A stretch of DNA of 24,685 nt from Planctomycetota bacterium (GTDB lineage Bacteria > Planctomycetota > Phycisphaerae > UBA1845): contig JAJRSP010000204.1 in the NCBI GenBank assembly GCA_024278775.1, positions 1-24,685 on the forward strand, read 5' to 3'. The position numbers and the translations under genes are program-made. Positions 24,484-24,685 of the stretch are shown here, one piece after another (position 1 is the first letter of the stretch; every line of letters starts with the position of its first letter). The notes under the pieces are model-generated. The model saw only the letters and a program-made list of their open reading frames with translations. It ran no database searches and was not told the origin of the DNA.

Positions 24484-24685
24484 ATGCTACACCTTGCTCA
24501 TGTGGGAAAGCGATACGGATCACTCGTGGCCGTGGATGGCCTCAGCTTTGAGGTGAAGCCGGGCGAGATTTTTGGTTTCCTTGGTCCCAACGGGGCCGGC
24601 AAGACGACCACGATCAGCATGATCGCCGGGCTGCTTCGGCCCGATTCTGGCAGTATTGAACTCAACGGCGGTGCCGGTCCGGATC
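24484..24685 (+). CDS. ABC transporter ATP-binding protein (partial, 5' end)
   Basis: The first 67 codons of an ABC ATPase are present, cut by the right edge. [33 protein letters not shown] includes the aromatic A-loop residue Y11 and the Walker A GPNGAGKT (34-41). [10 protein letters not shown] is typical of the CcmA/DrrA-like ABC-2 branch, in which the ATPase partners a separate permease. It is divergent from the aryl-polyene operon with a 171-bp shared intergenic region, so it may belong to the same locus (flexirubin-type clusters also have ABC-2 genes) or may be unrelated. Signature, Walker B and permease genes lie beyond the window. Confidence 0.92.
   Translation, partial: MLHLAHVGKRYGSLVAVDGLSFEVKPGEIFGFLGPNGAGKTTTISMIAGLLRPDSGSIELNGGAGPD

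Overview
The window looks like a chromosomal piece of a Planctomycetota bacterium, possibly Phycisphaerae-like. This is inferred from three things: the DCN-N-D/IPDECE and thrombospondin-type-3 tail of the secreted protein at 427-3984, the HU protein with a lysine-rich N-terminal extension, and the high-GC, weak-Shine-Dalgarno style of most genes. No rRNA, tRNA or CRISPR array was seen, so the taxonomic call is moderate.

Layout. 1-4623: the 5' start of a gene running off the left edge, preceded by a hairpin that buries its ribosome-binding site; a decayed fragment of a surface-protein domain; a large secreted two-propeller protein; and a 640-bp gene-free stretch. 4624-6082: an IS66-family element with clear inverted repeats, collapsed to 1459 bp by loss of most of the tnpC transposase. 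6126-11833: housekeeping-type genes: RNase R (minus), a cobalamin-binding-fold protein that lacks the cobalt-ligating histidine (plus), an HU-family DNA-binding protein with its own promoter and terminator (plus), and thioredoxin reductase (minus).

12098-24312 is the main feature: ten tightly packed minus-strand genes, several with ATGA-type overlaps, transcribed in the order acyl carrier protein, FabZ-like dehydratase, LolA-like carrier, LpxL-like acyltransferase, fused ketosynthase/chain-length-factor, FkbO/Hyg5/XanB2-type chorismatase, flavin halogenase-like oxidoreductase, AMP-dependent aryl/acyl ligase, lipoprotein, and MMPL/RND exporter. This is the parts list of an aryl-polyene (xanthomonadin-type) pathway. 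Chorismate would give hydroxybenzoate, the ligase would load it on the ACP, the KS-CLF and dehydratase would extend it to a polyene, a halogenase-like enzyme may tailor it, an acyltransferase may attach it to a lipid, and MMPL plus LolA plus the lipoprotein would move it to the outer membrane. A divergent ABC-transporter ATPase starts at 24484 and runs off the right edge.

The strongest candidates for something undescribed are this planctomycete-type aryl-polyene operon with its KS-CLF fusion, and the RBS-sequestering hairpin at 47-108.
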